Shown: positions 1 to 6,902 of the stretch, piece after piece
How the letters are laid out: each line of letters begins with the position of its first letter
Numbering within the stretch: position 1 is the first letter of the stretch
Source: an uncultured Bacilli bacterium
GTDB taxonomy: Bacteria > Bacillota_I > Bacilli_A > RF39 > UBA660
Direction of reading: 5' to 3'
Length of the DNA: 9,157 nt
NCBI GenBank assembly: GCA_934096075.1
Contig: CAKOLN010000021.1
Coordinates: 1 to 9,157 of the forward strand
The notes under the pieces: model-generated
The model's input: only the letters and a program-made list of their open reading frames with translations
Database searches by the model: none
Told to the model about the DNA's origin: nothing
Made by a program: the position numbers and the translations under genes

Positions 1-158
1 ACTAAATTTAACTTTCCTCCTGTAATACTTATAGTCGATCCATCACCCTTTATTCTTGTTTTAAAGTATGCATAACTCGTTGAAGTTAATATTACTATTA
101 TACATAGTATTCCTACTAATAATGTTATTTTATAATTATTTCTATTATCTCTATTCAT
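1..158 (-). CDS. SipW-type signal secreted protein, N-terminus only (3' end beyond window)
   Basis: Only the first 52 codons lie in the window. The ATG (158-156) follows an AAGGAAGG Shine-Dalgarno that is inside the last codons of the upstream gene; that gene's stop (165-163) is four bases before this start, so the two are probably translationally coupled. The protein begins with a short basic stretch (MNRDNRNNYK), then one hydrophobic segment (about residues 11-28), then TSTSYAYFKTR. The Ala-Tyr-Phe after a hydrophobic core is the usual look of SipW/TasA/camelysin-type secretion signals in Firmicutes, and the 513-aa protein in this window has a related SLAYF. The mature part starts with a Gly/Ser/Thr stretch. 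Inferred role: a secreted or surface-fibre-like protein. The family of the mature region cannot be read from so little sequence. Confidence 0.75.
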   Translation of the reverse strand, partial: MNRDNRNNYKITLLVGILCIIVILTSTSYAYFKTRIKGDGSTISITGGKLNL

Positions 159-162
159 AAGT

Positions 163-1911
163 TTATTTTCCTTCCTTATAACTTATTTGTACTTTACCAT
201 TTGATGAGTTAGCACCAATTGATGAAGTTACTATAGTTATAGAATTATCAATAATATTTGATCCACCTTTTCCAGATTTATATGGAGTCTTTATTACATC
301 ACATCCATAACTGCATGTATTACTTCCGGTTAAACATGATTTATAAACCTGTCTAGTACAATATCCCGTACATGAAACTGAGGTAGTAGCTCCTTTAGTA
401 CAGGCACCGGTAGGAGCAGAACCGCAAGAAAACGATTTGGTGCCTCCAGATCCACAAGATACATTATATGTTCCTACACCAGACCATCCGTTATCTCCAC
501 ATGTATATGTTATGCTTCCTGTACCATGGTTATATGTTTCACTTGTGTATCCACCTTGACATGTATTTTGTCCGTAGTAGCAGGTACTACAATTTTCTTT
601 TTTCTCGTAGTTGTATCCACTTCCTCCACCTCCACCGTTTGTTCCAGCAGTTCCAGGTCCTCCGTTAGTATCACTTCCACCAGATGAGGCGCCTCCGGCA
701 CCAGTTCCATTACCACCAGCTGTTCCATCAGAACCACCACCACCTCCAGCAGCAGCCATAATTATAGAAGTAGTTTTAATAGTTGAAGAGCCTCCACCTT
801 TATAGTAACCGTTTCCTCCACCATTATATCCATTAGTACCACCTGTGTTAATTGTTAAAACTGTACCTTTTGTTAAATAAATTTCTCCCTTAACATAGCT
901 TCCATATCCACCAGAACCACTACCTCTAGCACCCCAAGCTTCTAAAGTATAATATCCATCATATGGTATTTCATATGTCTGAGGACTTTCTTTATACGCA
1001 AATGTGGTATCAACTAATTCATAGTTTAAAATACAAACACTATCTTCAATAACATTTTTTAATGTAAATTTATTTTTAGTGTATGTTATTTCTTGGTCAT
1101 TAGTACAACTTACATTTTTTAAAGCATGTTTATCATTAGGTACTACATCAAATTCACTATTTTCTTCATCCATAACTTCTAAATTATTATTACTTACAGT
1201 ACCACCATTTACAACTAAAGTTATAAAGTGCTTTAATGACCTATAATTTAATGTACAAGTTAAATCAGTTCTTATATTAGAAAATATCAATTTGTTATTT
1301 ATTACTTGATAATCAGCTATTCCATCACATGTAATATTTCTAAAAACATGATATTCTTCATTAGGTATTACATTGTATTCTTTTTCAAAATCATTAATCG
1401 TTTCGCTAACATTACTATTACCATTAATTGTTGCATTTTTTATATTTATTACAATTTTATAATTTGGTTTTACAAATCTCCAAGGATCACTTTTAGTTCC
1501 AGAACCTGTTACCATAACACCTTTTTTTACATATTCATTAGCCCTTAATCCAGAGTTTGTATTTTCATCAGTATCTTTTATTTCAAAAGGAGTTATAACT
1601 TTATTACTATTACCTTCTAAACCATAAAAATCATTTGGAATAGATAAATAAGAATCATTACCACCAACTATATTATATTCATATGTACTAATGTTACCTA
1701 TATTTGTAAAATTACTTGAAGTGCATCCGGTACTTGTACAATTAAATTTATTTGTTTTAAATAAATATATATTAGGTGTTTCCAACGAATTATATATTTT
1801 ATTTAAATTATCTATAATATTAACTTCTGATGTTTTATCTTCTAATGAAGCTATTTTATTATTTAAAATATTTAGACTAAAAATAATCATTAAAATTAGT
1901 TTCATATGCAT
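163..1911 (-). CDS. secreted glycine-rich (ALK/LTK-type) protein with two disulfide-type repeats and a Cys-rich insert
   Basis: A 582-aa protein. I chose the ATG at 1911 because AGGA lies seven bases upstream; a GTG at 1914 and an ATG at 1905 are in the same frame. Residues 2-22 form a signal peptide. Residues 130-146 carry a G-S-G-T-x-x-D-P-W motif like the one ending the two lectin-like proteins here. Two beta repeats follow (about 151-224 and 228-298), each with V-x-P-N, an early Cys and a late Cys. From about 303 the pattern YDGYYTLEAWGARG, YLTKGTVLTINTGG, NGGGNG and AAAGGGGGS matches the bacterial glycine-rich domain related to the extracellular glycine-rich domain of ALK/LTK; the final strand (SSNGKVQISY) is at the C-terminus. 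Between them (about 438-542) lies an insert with 12 cysteines. No sortase motif or C-terminal membrane anchor is visible. Role inferred: surface binding or matrix protein; ligand unknown. Confidence 0.85.
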   Translation of the reverse strand: MHMKLILMIIFSLNILNNKIASLEDKTSEVNIIDNLNKIYNSLETPNIYLFKTNKFNCTSTGCTSSNFTNIGNISTYEYNIVGGNDSYLSIPNDFYGLEGNSNKVITPFEIKDTDENTNSGLRANEYVKKGVMVTGSGTKSDPWRFVKPNYKIVINIKNATINGNSNVSETINDFEKEYNVIPNEEYHVFRNITCDGIADYQVINNKLIFSNIRTDLTCTLNYRSLKHFITLVVNGGTVSNNNLEVMDEENSEFDVVPNDKHALKNVSCTNDQEITYTKNKFTLKNVIEDSVCILNYELVDTTFAYKESPQTYEIPYDGYYTLEAWGARGSGSGGYGSYVKGEIYLTKGTVLTINTGGTNGYNGGGNGYYKGGGSSTIKTTSIIMAAAGGGGGSDGTAGGNGTGAGGASSGGSDTNGGPGTAGTNGGGGGSGYNYEKKENCSTCYYGQNTCQGGYTSETYNHGTGSITYTCGDNGWSGVGTYNVSCGSGGTKSFSCGSAPTGACTKGATTSVSCTGYCTRQVYKSCLTGSNTCSYGCDVIKTPYKSGKGGSNIIDNSITIVTSSIGANSSNGKVQISYKEGK

Positions 1912-1928
1912 CACTTTATCCTAGTAAT

Positions 1929-1956
1929 AATATATCATATTTTTATAAAAAAACAA
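1929..1956 (-). promoter_or_regulatory. putative promoter of the glycine-rich protein gene
   Basis: On the minus strand, TTGTTT (1956-1951) is followed after 16 bases by TATATT (1934-1929), preceded by TG to give an extended -10. It overlaps the T-run of the terminator of the preceding HD gene. The predicted start site falls almost on the AGGA ribosome site, so the true -10 may be the slightly earlier TATGAT (1939-1934). AT-rich background makes chance matches common. Confidence 0.4.
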
Positions 1957-1992
1957 AGAGATAATAACATTAAAATATAATATTATTATCTC
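1947..1992 (-). terminator. Rho-independent terminator after the HD-domain gene
   Basis: A perfect 10-bp inverted repeat, GAGATAATAA (minus 1992-1983) with TTATTATCTC (1967-1958), encloses a 15-base loop and is followed on the minus strand by TTTG and seven Ts. The left arm is made from the last codons of the HD gene, so the stop codon lies in the loop. The stem is AT-rich, so it may be leaky. Confidence 0.65.
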
Positions 1993-2560
1993 CATCAAAT
2001 TTAATTTCTAAGAATTTTTGTGCTGACAAGTAATCACACATATGTACAAATCTTTCATATTTGTTTGTTGGCTTTCTTAGTATTTTATTACCATTATAGT
2101 CAGTGTTCCATTCTCCCATATGAGTTTCAACAACATCTATTAGTAAATTTAGTTCATCTTCTGTAAGAGTTAACTCATTCTTTTTAGATTTTATTAAGTT
2201 ACCAGCAAGTATAGGATGATCAAATTTAGTGTATTTTTCTTCAGGTATTCCTCTTTTAACTGAATCATGCATTATTAACGCAAGTAATATTAGATCTTTT
2301 TCATCATCAGTAAATTTATAACCTATGCTATTATTTTTTAATAATGTAACAGCTATTCTAACAGCTGCTTTGGTATGTCTTAAGAGTCCACCTACTCCTT
2401 GACTAAAGTCAGGATGATATTTTCCAGTAGAAGATGCTGCTTCAGTGAAGAAGTAATCTGGTATAGAATTAATTAATTTAATAGCATTTTCTTTTATTCT
2501 TTCATTTTTTATGTAGTTAATTTCTCTTTCAAATATTTTATCTTTAGAAACCACGGCCAC
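1970..2560 (-). CDS. HD-domain metal-dependent phosphohydrolase-like protein
   Basis: About 196 aa from a GTG start at 2560. The frame stays open further upstream to an ATG at 2620, but that extension is only the out-of-frame shadow of the glycine tail of the overlapping gene. The GTG at 2560 has GGAGGAGG eight bases ahead; a GTG at 2554 is a close alternative. HD-superfamily residues are visible: H62 (GLLRHTKA), the H98-D99 doublet (LIMHDS), H115 (FDHP), H147 (ETHMGEW) and D176 (CDYLSAQK). This pattern suggests a metal-binding fold, possibly with two metals. HD proteins hydrolyse phosphate esters of nucleotides or related compounds; the substrate cannot be read here. No membrane segment is seen, so it is probably cytosolic. 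It overlaps the DUF2207 gene by about 17 bases and ends at a terminator, so it is the last gene of that unit. Confidence 0.85.
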   Translation of the reverse strand: MAVVSKDKIFEREINYIKNERIKENAIKLINSIPDYFFTEAASSTGKYHPDFSQGVGGLLRHTKAAVRIAVTLLKNNSIGYKFTDDEKDLILLALIMHDSVKRGIPEEKYTKFDHPILAGNLIKSKKNELTLTEDELNLLIDVVETHMGEWNTDYNGNKILRKPTNKYERFVHMCDYLSAQKFLEIKFDGDNNIIF

Positions 2561-4475
2561 CGCCGCCACCTCCTCCGAAGCCACCTCCAGAAGAGAATCC
2601 TCCACCAAATCCTCCACCACTAGAGTTAGAACTACTACTTATTTCAGCAGCTCTTGCTTCATTTACTTTACTTGTTGCATTATTAACTGATGAGTGAATA
2701 CACGAATTAACACTATGATTTAGATTACTATAAAGCATATAATCAAACCAAAAGTCACCACTATCTACATTTGGATTTATTTCACTAAATTTAACTTTCA
2801 TAGTTTTGCCTACTCGATCAGCTATTCCAAATATAGATGCATAGACTAGGTATTTTTCCCATAATGTTATTTCTGGTAATTCTTTTTCATCAAATCTACC
2901 AAAATCTTTTAAAAATTTTCTAAAAGCTTTCCATTTACTATAATCATTACATCCCTTCTTTGTTCTTTTTTGAAAAGCACATATATATATGATGAATGAT
3001 AAACTTAAAATAATACTAATAAACACAAATATTGAATTTATGGCTAATCTCACTTGCATAGTAACAATAAGAATAGTTGCTAGTACAACCATAAGGCCAA
3101 TAAACGCTACTTTATTTTTCTTTTCATAAAAGTTTTCATTTTCAGCACTAGTAGTAGTAATTCTTTTCCATTTATTAAATTCATTTAAAAATTCACTATT
3201 AGTACCACTAATTTTATTAGCATATTTTTTTATATCTTTAAGAGTTACTTTATTATCTTTACCAGCTTTATTAAATAGCATATTCATTATAACTTTTTCA
3301 CTCTCATTTAAATTGTCTTCATTTAACTTAGTAAAAGTATAATCTTTTTTACCTGTTTGTTCAAATCCAATGTTTTTCTTATATATCATGTTTAATATGC
3401 TTGTAGAAAATCCTCTATCAGTTATTTTTTTATTCATTAAATATTCTACAGACGTTACATCATAATCATCAATAAAATCTCTATAGTATTCTCCTTCAAA
3501 ATCAGATTTATATTCTTTATCATATTTTAAATACACGAATATAAATAGTGCTACTAATCCAACATAAAACACTCCACTTGTTATATATCCTATAATAAGA
3601 TTTCTTCTTGCTGATTCTCTTTGTCTATTAGCGTCATCTGCTCTTTCTTGTTCAACAGCTAAGATTTTATCTAATCCATCAACATTACTTCTTTTTTGAT
3701 ATGGATGTTCAACCATTATTAATTCTTTAGGAAAAACCATTCTCATATCAACTGCAGTATTAGAATTTAAGTTATCTACATGTAAGTATCCACCATAATA
3801 TGTTGTAACATCATCTTCATCAGTAGCAATAAAACTAATTTCTCCTGTTAAAGGACCATGAGCCCACACTCTAATTTGTTCAGTAGTAGAGGATGGTAAA
3901 ACAACTCTTAATTGATATTTATCGATCATGTCATCAAAGTTATCACCTACAAAATTATAATAAAGTTCTGCAACATCATTATGTAGTACTATTACATTTC
4001 CAACTAAATATTCTATATAAAAGTATGTAATATCATCAATTGTTTCATTATACATTTTAAGACTTAATCCATTGTCAGTTACAGTCTTTTCATAGCAATT
4101 AACAGAATTAGAACACTCACTAAATTCAACTACTTCTTCTTTAAAAGCATCAAAATCTAAATCTTTATCATAAGTAATTTTACCTACTTTATATAATTCA
4201 ATGTTACTTCCATTATATATATCACTTCCATAAAAGTCATAATCTTCTCCAGTAAATTTATCAAGATCATCATTTTTATATACTAAATCTCTAATATATC
4301 CATTAAATGTCCCTTTTACTCCTATAATTTCTTTTATAACCAAATTACCAGATATATCAATTGATGAATCAACGATATAATCACTTATTTCATAATTAAC
4401 TTTATCACTAGATACGGCTAATAAACTTATAGGTAGCATAATTAAAGTCATTATTATTAATATTATTTTTTTCAT
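2544..4475 (-). CDS. DUF2207-type membrane protein with glycine-rich C-terminal tail
   Basis: A 643-aa protein. The ATG at 4475 follows AGGAGGAG at about seven bases. Residues 1-20 are a signal peptide or first membrane anchor. A large extracytoplasmic part follows (about 25-290) with the VWAHGPLTGEI motif (about 203-213) typical of DUF2207. Next come a Gln/Glu/Arg-rich linker, a membrane segment (about 293-316), a cytoplasmic domain, two close membrane segments (about 456-475 and 479-500), a second cytoplasmic part and a tail (from about 611) of Ser then Gly/Phe repeats ending GGRGF. This topology and tail are usual for the family. It follows a lemA gene by 56 bases, a common pairing in Firmicutes that suggests a joint envelope role; the biochemical activity of DUF2207 is unknown to me. 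Its glycine codons double as the ribosome site of the HD gene. Confidence 0.88.
   Translation of the reverse strand: MKKIILIIMTLIMLPISLLAVSSDKVNYEISDYIVDSSIDISGNLVIKEIIGVKGTFNGYIRDLVYKNDDLDKFTGEDYDFYGSDIYNGSNIELYKVGKITYDKDLDFDAFKEEVVEFSECSNSVNCYEKTVTDNGLSLKMYNETIDDITYFYIEYLVGNVIVLHNDVAELYYNFVGDNFDDMIDKYQLRVVLPSSTTEQIRVWAHGPLTGEISFIATDEDDVTTYYGGYLHVDNLNSNTAVDMRMVFPKELIMVEHPYQKRSNVDGLDKILAVEQERADDANRQRESARRNLIIGYITSGVFYVGLVALFIFVYLKYDKEYKSDFEGEYYRDFIDDYDVTSVEYLMNKKITDRGFSTSILNMIYKKNIGFEQTGKKDYTFTKLNEDNLNESEKVIMNMLFNKAGKDNKVTLKDIKKYANKISGTNSEFLNEFNKWKRITTTSAENENFYEKKNKVAFIGLMVVLATILIVTMQVRLAINSIFVFISIILSLSFIIYICAFQKRTKKGCNDYSKWKAFRKFLKDFGRFDEKELPEITLWEKYLVYASIFGIADRVGKTMKVKFSEINPNVDSGDFWFDYMLYSNLNHSVNSCIHSSVNNATSKVNEARAAEISSSSNSSGGGFGGGFSSGGGFGGGGGGGRGF
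2568..2576 (-). promoter_or_regulatory. Shine-Dalgarno of the HD gene inside glycine codons
   Basis: On the minus strand GGAGGAGGT lies within the Gly-Gly-Gly codons of the DUF2207 tail and sits eight bases before the GTG at 2560. It is a near-perfect anti-16S match and is the main reason for choosing that start. Confidence 0.6.
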
Positions 4476-4495
4476 ATAAACTCTCCTCCTAGAAC

Positions 4496-4520
4496 AAAAA
4501 AGCCTACATATGTAAGCTTT
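4496..4520 (-). terminator. intrinsic terminator or attenuator between lemA and DUF2207 genes
   Basis: On the minus strand AAAGCTTACA (4520-4511) pairs with TGTAGGCTTT (4508-4499) through ten pairs including one U-G wobble, with a two-base spacer, so the real loop is larger. A run of Ts follows directly. It sits 11 bases after the lemA stop and just ahead of the Shine-Dalgarno of the next gene. No promoter is obvious between them, so it probably lowers rather than abolishes expression of the downstream genes. Confidence 0.65.
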
Positions 4521-4531
4521 AATATCATAAA

Positions 4532-5086
4532 TTAGAAACTAACTTTTGGTGCATTCTTAGCTTCAGGTTCTGCTTCAAAAAATGCTTCTTTTTTAAATCC
4601 AAATAATTTAGCAATTATATTAGATGGAAACATTTCAATTTTGTTATTTAATGTTAAAGCAGTATCATTATAAAATTGTCTACTAGTAGATATTTTATTT
4701 TCAGTTTCTTCTAAACTCTTTTGTAATTCAATAAAGTTTTGATTAGCCTTTAATTCAGGATATGCTTCACTAAGTGCAAATAATTGTCTAACTGCACCAG
4801 TTAATTCGTTACTTGCTTTCATTTCATCTTCAGGTGTACTTGCTACATTAAATTTATTTCTTGCTTCAACTACTCCTTTTAATGTATCACTTTCATGTTT
4901 AGCATAACCTTTAACAGTTTCTACTATATTTGGTATCAAATCAAATCTTCTTTTTAATTGAACTTCAATTTGTGCCCATTGATCTCTTACCCTATTTCTT
5001 AGTCTTACTAAGGTATTATATGTACTAATTACATATAAAAGTAAAAGTACAACTACTACTATAGCTATAATTAAGCCTGTACTCAT
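4532..5086 (-). CDS. lemA: LemA family protein
   Basis: 184 aa from the ATG at 5086. A GTG three codons upstream (5095) is possible, but AGTGAG at about eight bases favours the ATG. One N-terminal membrane segment (about residues 5-20) carries a very short extracellular N-terminus. The rest is the coiled-coil LemA domain, with family signatures NTLVRLRNRVRDQWAQIEVQLKRR split over two helices, then DLIPNIVETVKGYAKHE, EARNKF, LSEAYPELKANQNF, LQKSLEETENKIS, RQFYND and a late MFPSNIIAKLFGF. Length matches the family (about 180-190 aa). LemA proteins are inner-membrane proteins of unsettled function, often next to DUF2207/TPM-type membrane proteins, as here. It has its own likely promoter and a hairpin right after its stop. 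Confidence 0.95.
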   Translation of the reverse strand: MSTGLIIAIVVVVLLLLYVISTYNTLVRLRNRVRDQWAQIEVQLKRRFDLIPNIVETVKGYAKHESDTLKGVVEARNKFNVASTPEDEMKASNELTGAVRQLFALSEAYPELKANQNFIELQKSLEETENKISTSRQFYNDTALTLNNKIEMFPSNIIAKLFGFKKEAFFEAEPEAKNAPKVSF

Positions 5087-5110
5087 TATTATCACTCACT
5101 TTCTAGAGAT

Positions 5111-5139
5111 ATTATACTATATAATTTATATGTAATAAA
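5111..5139 (-). promoter_or_regulatory. putative promoter of the lemA-DUF2207-HD unit
   Basis: A consensus TATAAT (minus 5116-5111) lies about 25 bases before the lemA start. The hexamer 17 bases upstream, TTTATT (5139-5134), is a poor -35. The position between the stop of the 513-aa gene and lemA supports it, but the region is very AT-rich. Confidence 0.5.
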
Positions 5140-5171
5140 GATTTATTTATGTTTTTTACACTTATTTCACA

Positions 5172-6713
5172 TCACTTACAACTATTTTCATAATCTACAT
5201 CGTAAGGATCATCAGGAGTACCAATTCCAGTTACTTTGACACATGAGTTTAGAGAAATTGAGGGACGCACCCCAAAGTCACCCTGAACGTAGCCGTATTC
5301 GTCCAAGCGGCCAGGAATGTCAGAACCATAGACATACCACACGAAAGCACCAGAACCATACCAGCCAACAGGAGACAAAGACCACCACGGTTTACCACCT
5401 GTGATTGACTTTCCTTGACTATTTGTATAATACCATGCATATGGACTATTTAAAGAAATAGTTTTTAATCCACCTGCAAAAGCTATTTCATCGGCGGTCA
5501 TGAGTGCTATAGGATATGTTAATTTTCCATTTCCTCCACCTGTTGTACTTGCACTAAATTTATCAGCTATAGCCTGTGTACTTTCAAATAATCCTCCATT
5601 TCCATCTCCTCCACATTTGTATGTCGGTGTTTTATTTGTATCTAACCTTGTAGAAGCACCATAAGAGAACCTACTACTTGTTGAGTATGAATTGTTTTGA
5701 GTACTTCTATCATTACAATATATTGCTGTCTTACTTATATATTTATCATAATTAGCTAGTAAATTATTTTTGTACCATGCATCTATTACTGTTTTTATTG
5801 CACTATCATTTGTATTAGTTCTGTTGTTTGCTAATGAGCCACTTGTTCCATACATATAGCCTACATACATTGGATCATTATTAGTACTATTATATACTGA
5901 TGTTTCAATATATCCGGTTGTAGTATCGTGAGTTGTACCAGCATAAAGTAGTCTTACACTTTTATCTTCATTTGTACGAATTATTCTCCAATAGAATCCA
6001 GCAAATTTCACCCAGTTTTTTGATGTATTTCCTGAATAGTAGTATACGTCACTACCATCTTCTGTTTTATTTGTTTGATATATTGTTCCTGTTGTATTTG
6101 CTACATTAGTTACACTAAAATCTGTTCTTTCATTTATTGTTGGATTATCTCTTAATATTGCTTCAGCTAATAGTTTTGGACCTTCTGTTCCTTCAGATAT
6201 GTATAATTTACCACTTAGTTCTGCTCCCATATCATCAGATTGATCTATATTCTCATCATTTGGATATTGTATTGTTATTGTATAGTTTTGAGTAACTCCT
6301 TCAGCTATTGATACACTATATGCTAGTACTGTGTCTGTTACAGTGCTTCTTTTTGGTACATCTTCAAAACTTGTCATATTGTATCCACCATCTGTACTTG
6401 TTATTTTATATTGTAAGTATCCTGTTGTTTTGAATGTATTTATTAAATCTTTTATTACTATATTGTATTTATATGTACTATTGGATTTATTTTCTACACT
6501 AAATGTTTTTGTCATACTCCAATTATCTTCAGCTACTACATTTTCTCCTGTTATGGCATCTCCATTATTAAATATTATCCTTAAATCTTTTGTATTTACT
6601 GATATATCTTTTTCTTTTCCTACTATTTGTGTTGCAAAGTATGCTAGTGATATTCCTATTAATGATATTAATACTACTCCTATTCCATACAATGTATATT
6701 TCTTTTCTTTCAT
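5172..6713 (-). CDS. SipW-signal surface protein with C-terminal C-type-lectin-like, probable DGR-diversified module
   Basis: A 513-aa protein. The ATG at 6713 follows AGGAAGG at six bases. It starts with MKEKK, a hydrophobic stretch and SLAYFATQ, a SipW-type signal. Residues about 30-178 look like a TasA/camelysin-type beta domain (SVNTKDLRIIFNNGD, TKTFSVENKS, TYKYNIVIKD, LAYSVSIAEG). From LAEAILRDNPT (about 183) it becomes a module shared with the gene at 7986: ERTDFSVTN, GFYWRIIRTNEDKSVRLLY, MYVGYMYGT, IDAWYKNNLL, AIYCNDRS, PIALMTADEIAFAGG, YAWYYTNSQG, WWSLSP, GVRPSISL and GTPDDPYDV. Four Cys in this module are kept in both proteins. The WWSLSP...GVRP layout recalls the C-type-lectin fold of DGR target proteins. 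No anchor motif is visible. A leader ORF and hairpin upstream suggest attenuation control. Ligand unknown. Confidence 0.85.
   Translation of the reverse strand: MKEKKYTLYGIGVVLISLIGISLAYFATQIVGKEKDISVNTKDLRIIFNNGDAITGENVVAEDNWSMTKTFSVENKSNSTYKYNIVIKDLINTFKTTGYLQYKITSTDGGYNMTSFEDVPKRSTVTDTVLAYSVSIAEGVTQNYTITIQYPNDENIDQSDDMGAELSGKLYISEGTEGPKLLAEAILRDNPTINERTDFSVTNVANTTGTIYQTNKTEDGSDVYYYSGNTSKNWVKFAGFYWRIIRTNEDKSVRLLYAGTTHDTTTGYIETSVYNSTNNDPMYVGYMYGTSGSLANNRTNTNDSAIKTVIDAWYKNNLLANYDKYISKTAIYCNDRSTQNNSYSTSSRFSYGASTRLDTNKTPTYKCGGDGNGGLFESTQAIADKFSASTTGGGNGKLTYPIALMTADEIAFAGGLKTISLNSPYAWYYTNSQGKSITGGKPWWSLSPVGWYGSGAFVWYVYGSDIPGRLDEYGYVQGDFGVRPSISLNSCVKVTGIGTPDDPYDVDYENSCK
5262..5387 (-). other. putative DGR variable region A (residues 443-484 of the 513-aa protein)
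   Basis: The stretch from WWSLSP (5387-5370) to GVRP (5273-5262) is about 52-53% GC, against about 28% in the 60 bases just upstream in the gene (5401-5460). Variable-looking codons are mostly NNT or NNC. Aligned by hand with region B, 17 of 22 differing codons keep the same third base, so changes fall on positions 1 and 2. This is the reverse of ordinary paralog divergence and fits adenine-directed rewriting of AAY template codons. No template repeat or reverse transcriptase is present in the window. Confidence 0.6.
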
Positions 6714-6719
6714 ATTTTT

Positions 6720-6726
6720 CCTTCCT
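6720..6726 (-). promoter_or_regulatory. ribosome binding site of the 513-aa gene
   Basis: AGGAAGG on the minus strand, six bases before the ATG at 6713. It lies about 13 bases after the T-run of the upstream hairpin, so it is only transcribed if the hairpin is read through. Confidence 0.75.
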
Positions 6727-6739
6727 TTCTTTGAGCACG

Positions 6740-6770
6740 AAAAAATTCATAGACTTGTGCCTATGAATTT
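6740..6770 (-). terminator. terminator-like attenuator hairpin before the 513-aa gene
   Basis: On the minus strand AAATTCATAG (6770-6761) and CTATGAATTT (6752-6743) form a perfect 10-bp stem with an eight-base loop, followed by three more Ts to give a run of six. The stem has only two GC pairs, so it is weak alone. The stop codon TAG of the leader ORF is the last three bases of the left arm, so a ribosome at that stop would cover the arm and the loop and prevent folding. Confidence 0.5.
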
Positions 6771-6877
6771 AATGTAAAACAAAAACTATGAGAGTTAGTT
6801 AGTAATAACCCCCCCCCGAAATTCGTACCAAGTTTGGTACTTAATTCAAAGAGAATTAGTTCTTTCATAGTTTTCAT
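6761..6877 (-). CDS. 38-aa leader peptide ORF with a G9 tract
   Basis: The ATG at 6877 follows AAAGGAG with a short gap of three bases; a second in-frame ATG lies three codons later. The peptide begins MKTMKELILFELSTKLGT, then NFGGG encoded by nine consecutive Gs, then LLLTNSHSFCFTLNS, and stops at TAG inside the left arm of the hairpin. A good promoter lies about 25-55 bases upstream. Only a tract of 9 Gs (or 9 plus or minus 3n) keeps this frame: 8 Gs give Gly-Tyr-Tyr-stop and 10 Gs give Val-Ile-Thr-Asn-stop. Its short length, location and stop position suggest a regulatory leader for the 513-aa gene. The alternative is a small secreted or bacteriocin-like peptide, since ELSTKLG...GG loosely recalls a double-glycine leader, but no exporter or modification gene is seen nearby. 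I do not recognise the peptide. Confidence 0.5.
   Translation of the reverse strand: MKTMKELILFELSTKLGTNFGGGLLLTNSHSFCFTLNS
6809..6817 (-). repeat. homopolymer tract of nine G (C9 on plus strand)
   Basis: Nine consecutive Gs on the coding strand of the leader ORF, in a region otherwise strongly AT-rich. Such runs mutate by slipped-strand mispairing. No other G or C run of this length is present in the window. Confidence 0.9.
6825..6840 (-). repeat. perfect 7-bp inverted repeat just upstream of the G tract
   Basis: GTACCAA (minus 6840-6834), two bases, TTGGTAC (6831-6825). The spacer is too small for a full stem, so in RNA the loop would open to about six bases. It lies inside the leader ORF seven bases before the G9 tract and could stall polymerase or ribosome or act as an operator. 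Confidence 0.6.
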
Positions 6878-6902
6878 TTGCTCCTTTATTTTTTACATTT
6901 TT

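Larger units (their letters stand above)
6782..6874 (-). promoter_or_regulatory. long-range 10-bp pairing that competes with the attenuator hairpin
   Basis: AAAACTATGA at the start of the leader ORF (minus 6874-6865) is the exact complement of TCATAGTTTT near its end (6791-6782). Both share the CTATGA/TCATAG core with the two arms of the downstream hairpin, so the first segment can also pair with the hairpin's left arm (CTATGAA with TTCATAG, 7 bp) and the second with its right arm (TCATAG with CTATGA, 6 bp). This gives a four-segment set of mutually exclusive stems like a classical attenuator. Confidence 0.45.

Noticed and set aside
510..743. Open frames on both strands over the glycine-rich region
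   Set aside because: Their composition (runs of Val/Glu/Leu or of Pro) is what frame-shifted glycine codons give, they lack ribosome sites, and they lie wholly within the well-supported minus-strand gene.
5117..5160. AATAAA/TTTATT inverted repeat as a terminator after the 513-aa gene
   Set aside because: Only six AT pairs with a two-base spacer and no T-run; it is more likely part of the AT-rich lemA promoter.
5249..5440. 63-codon minus-strand frame inside region A
   Set aside because: It overlaps the conserved end of the 513-aa protein in another frame and is open only because the patch is GC-rich; no ribosome site.
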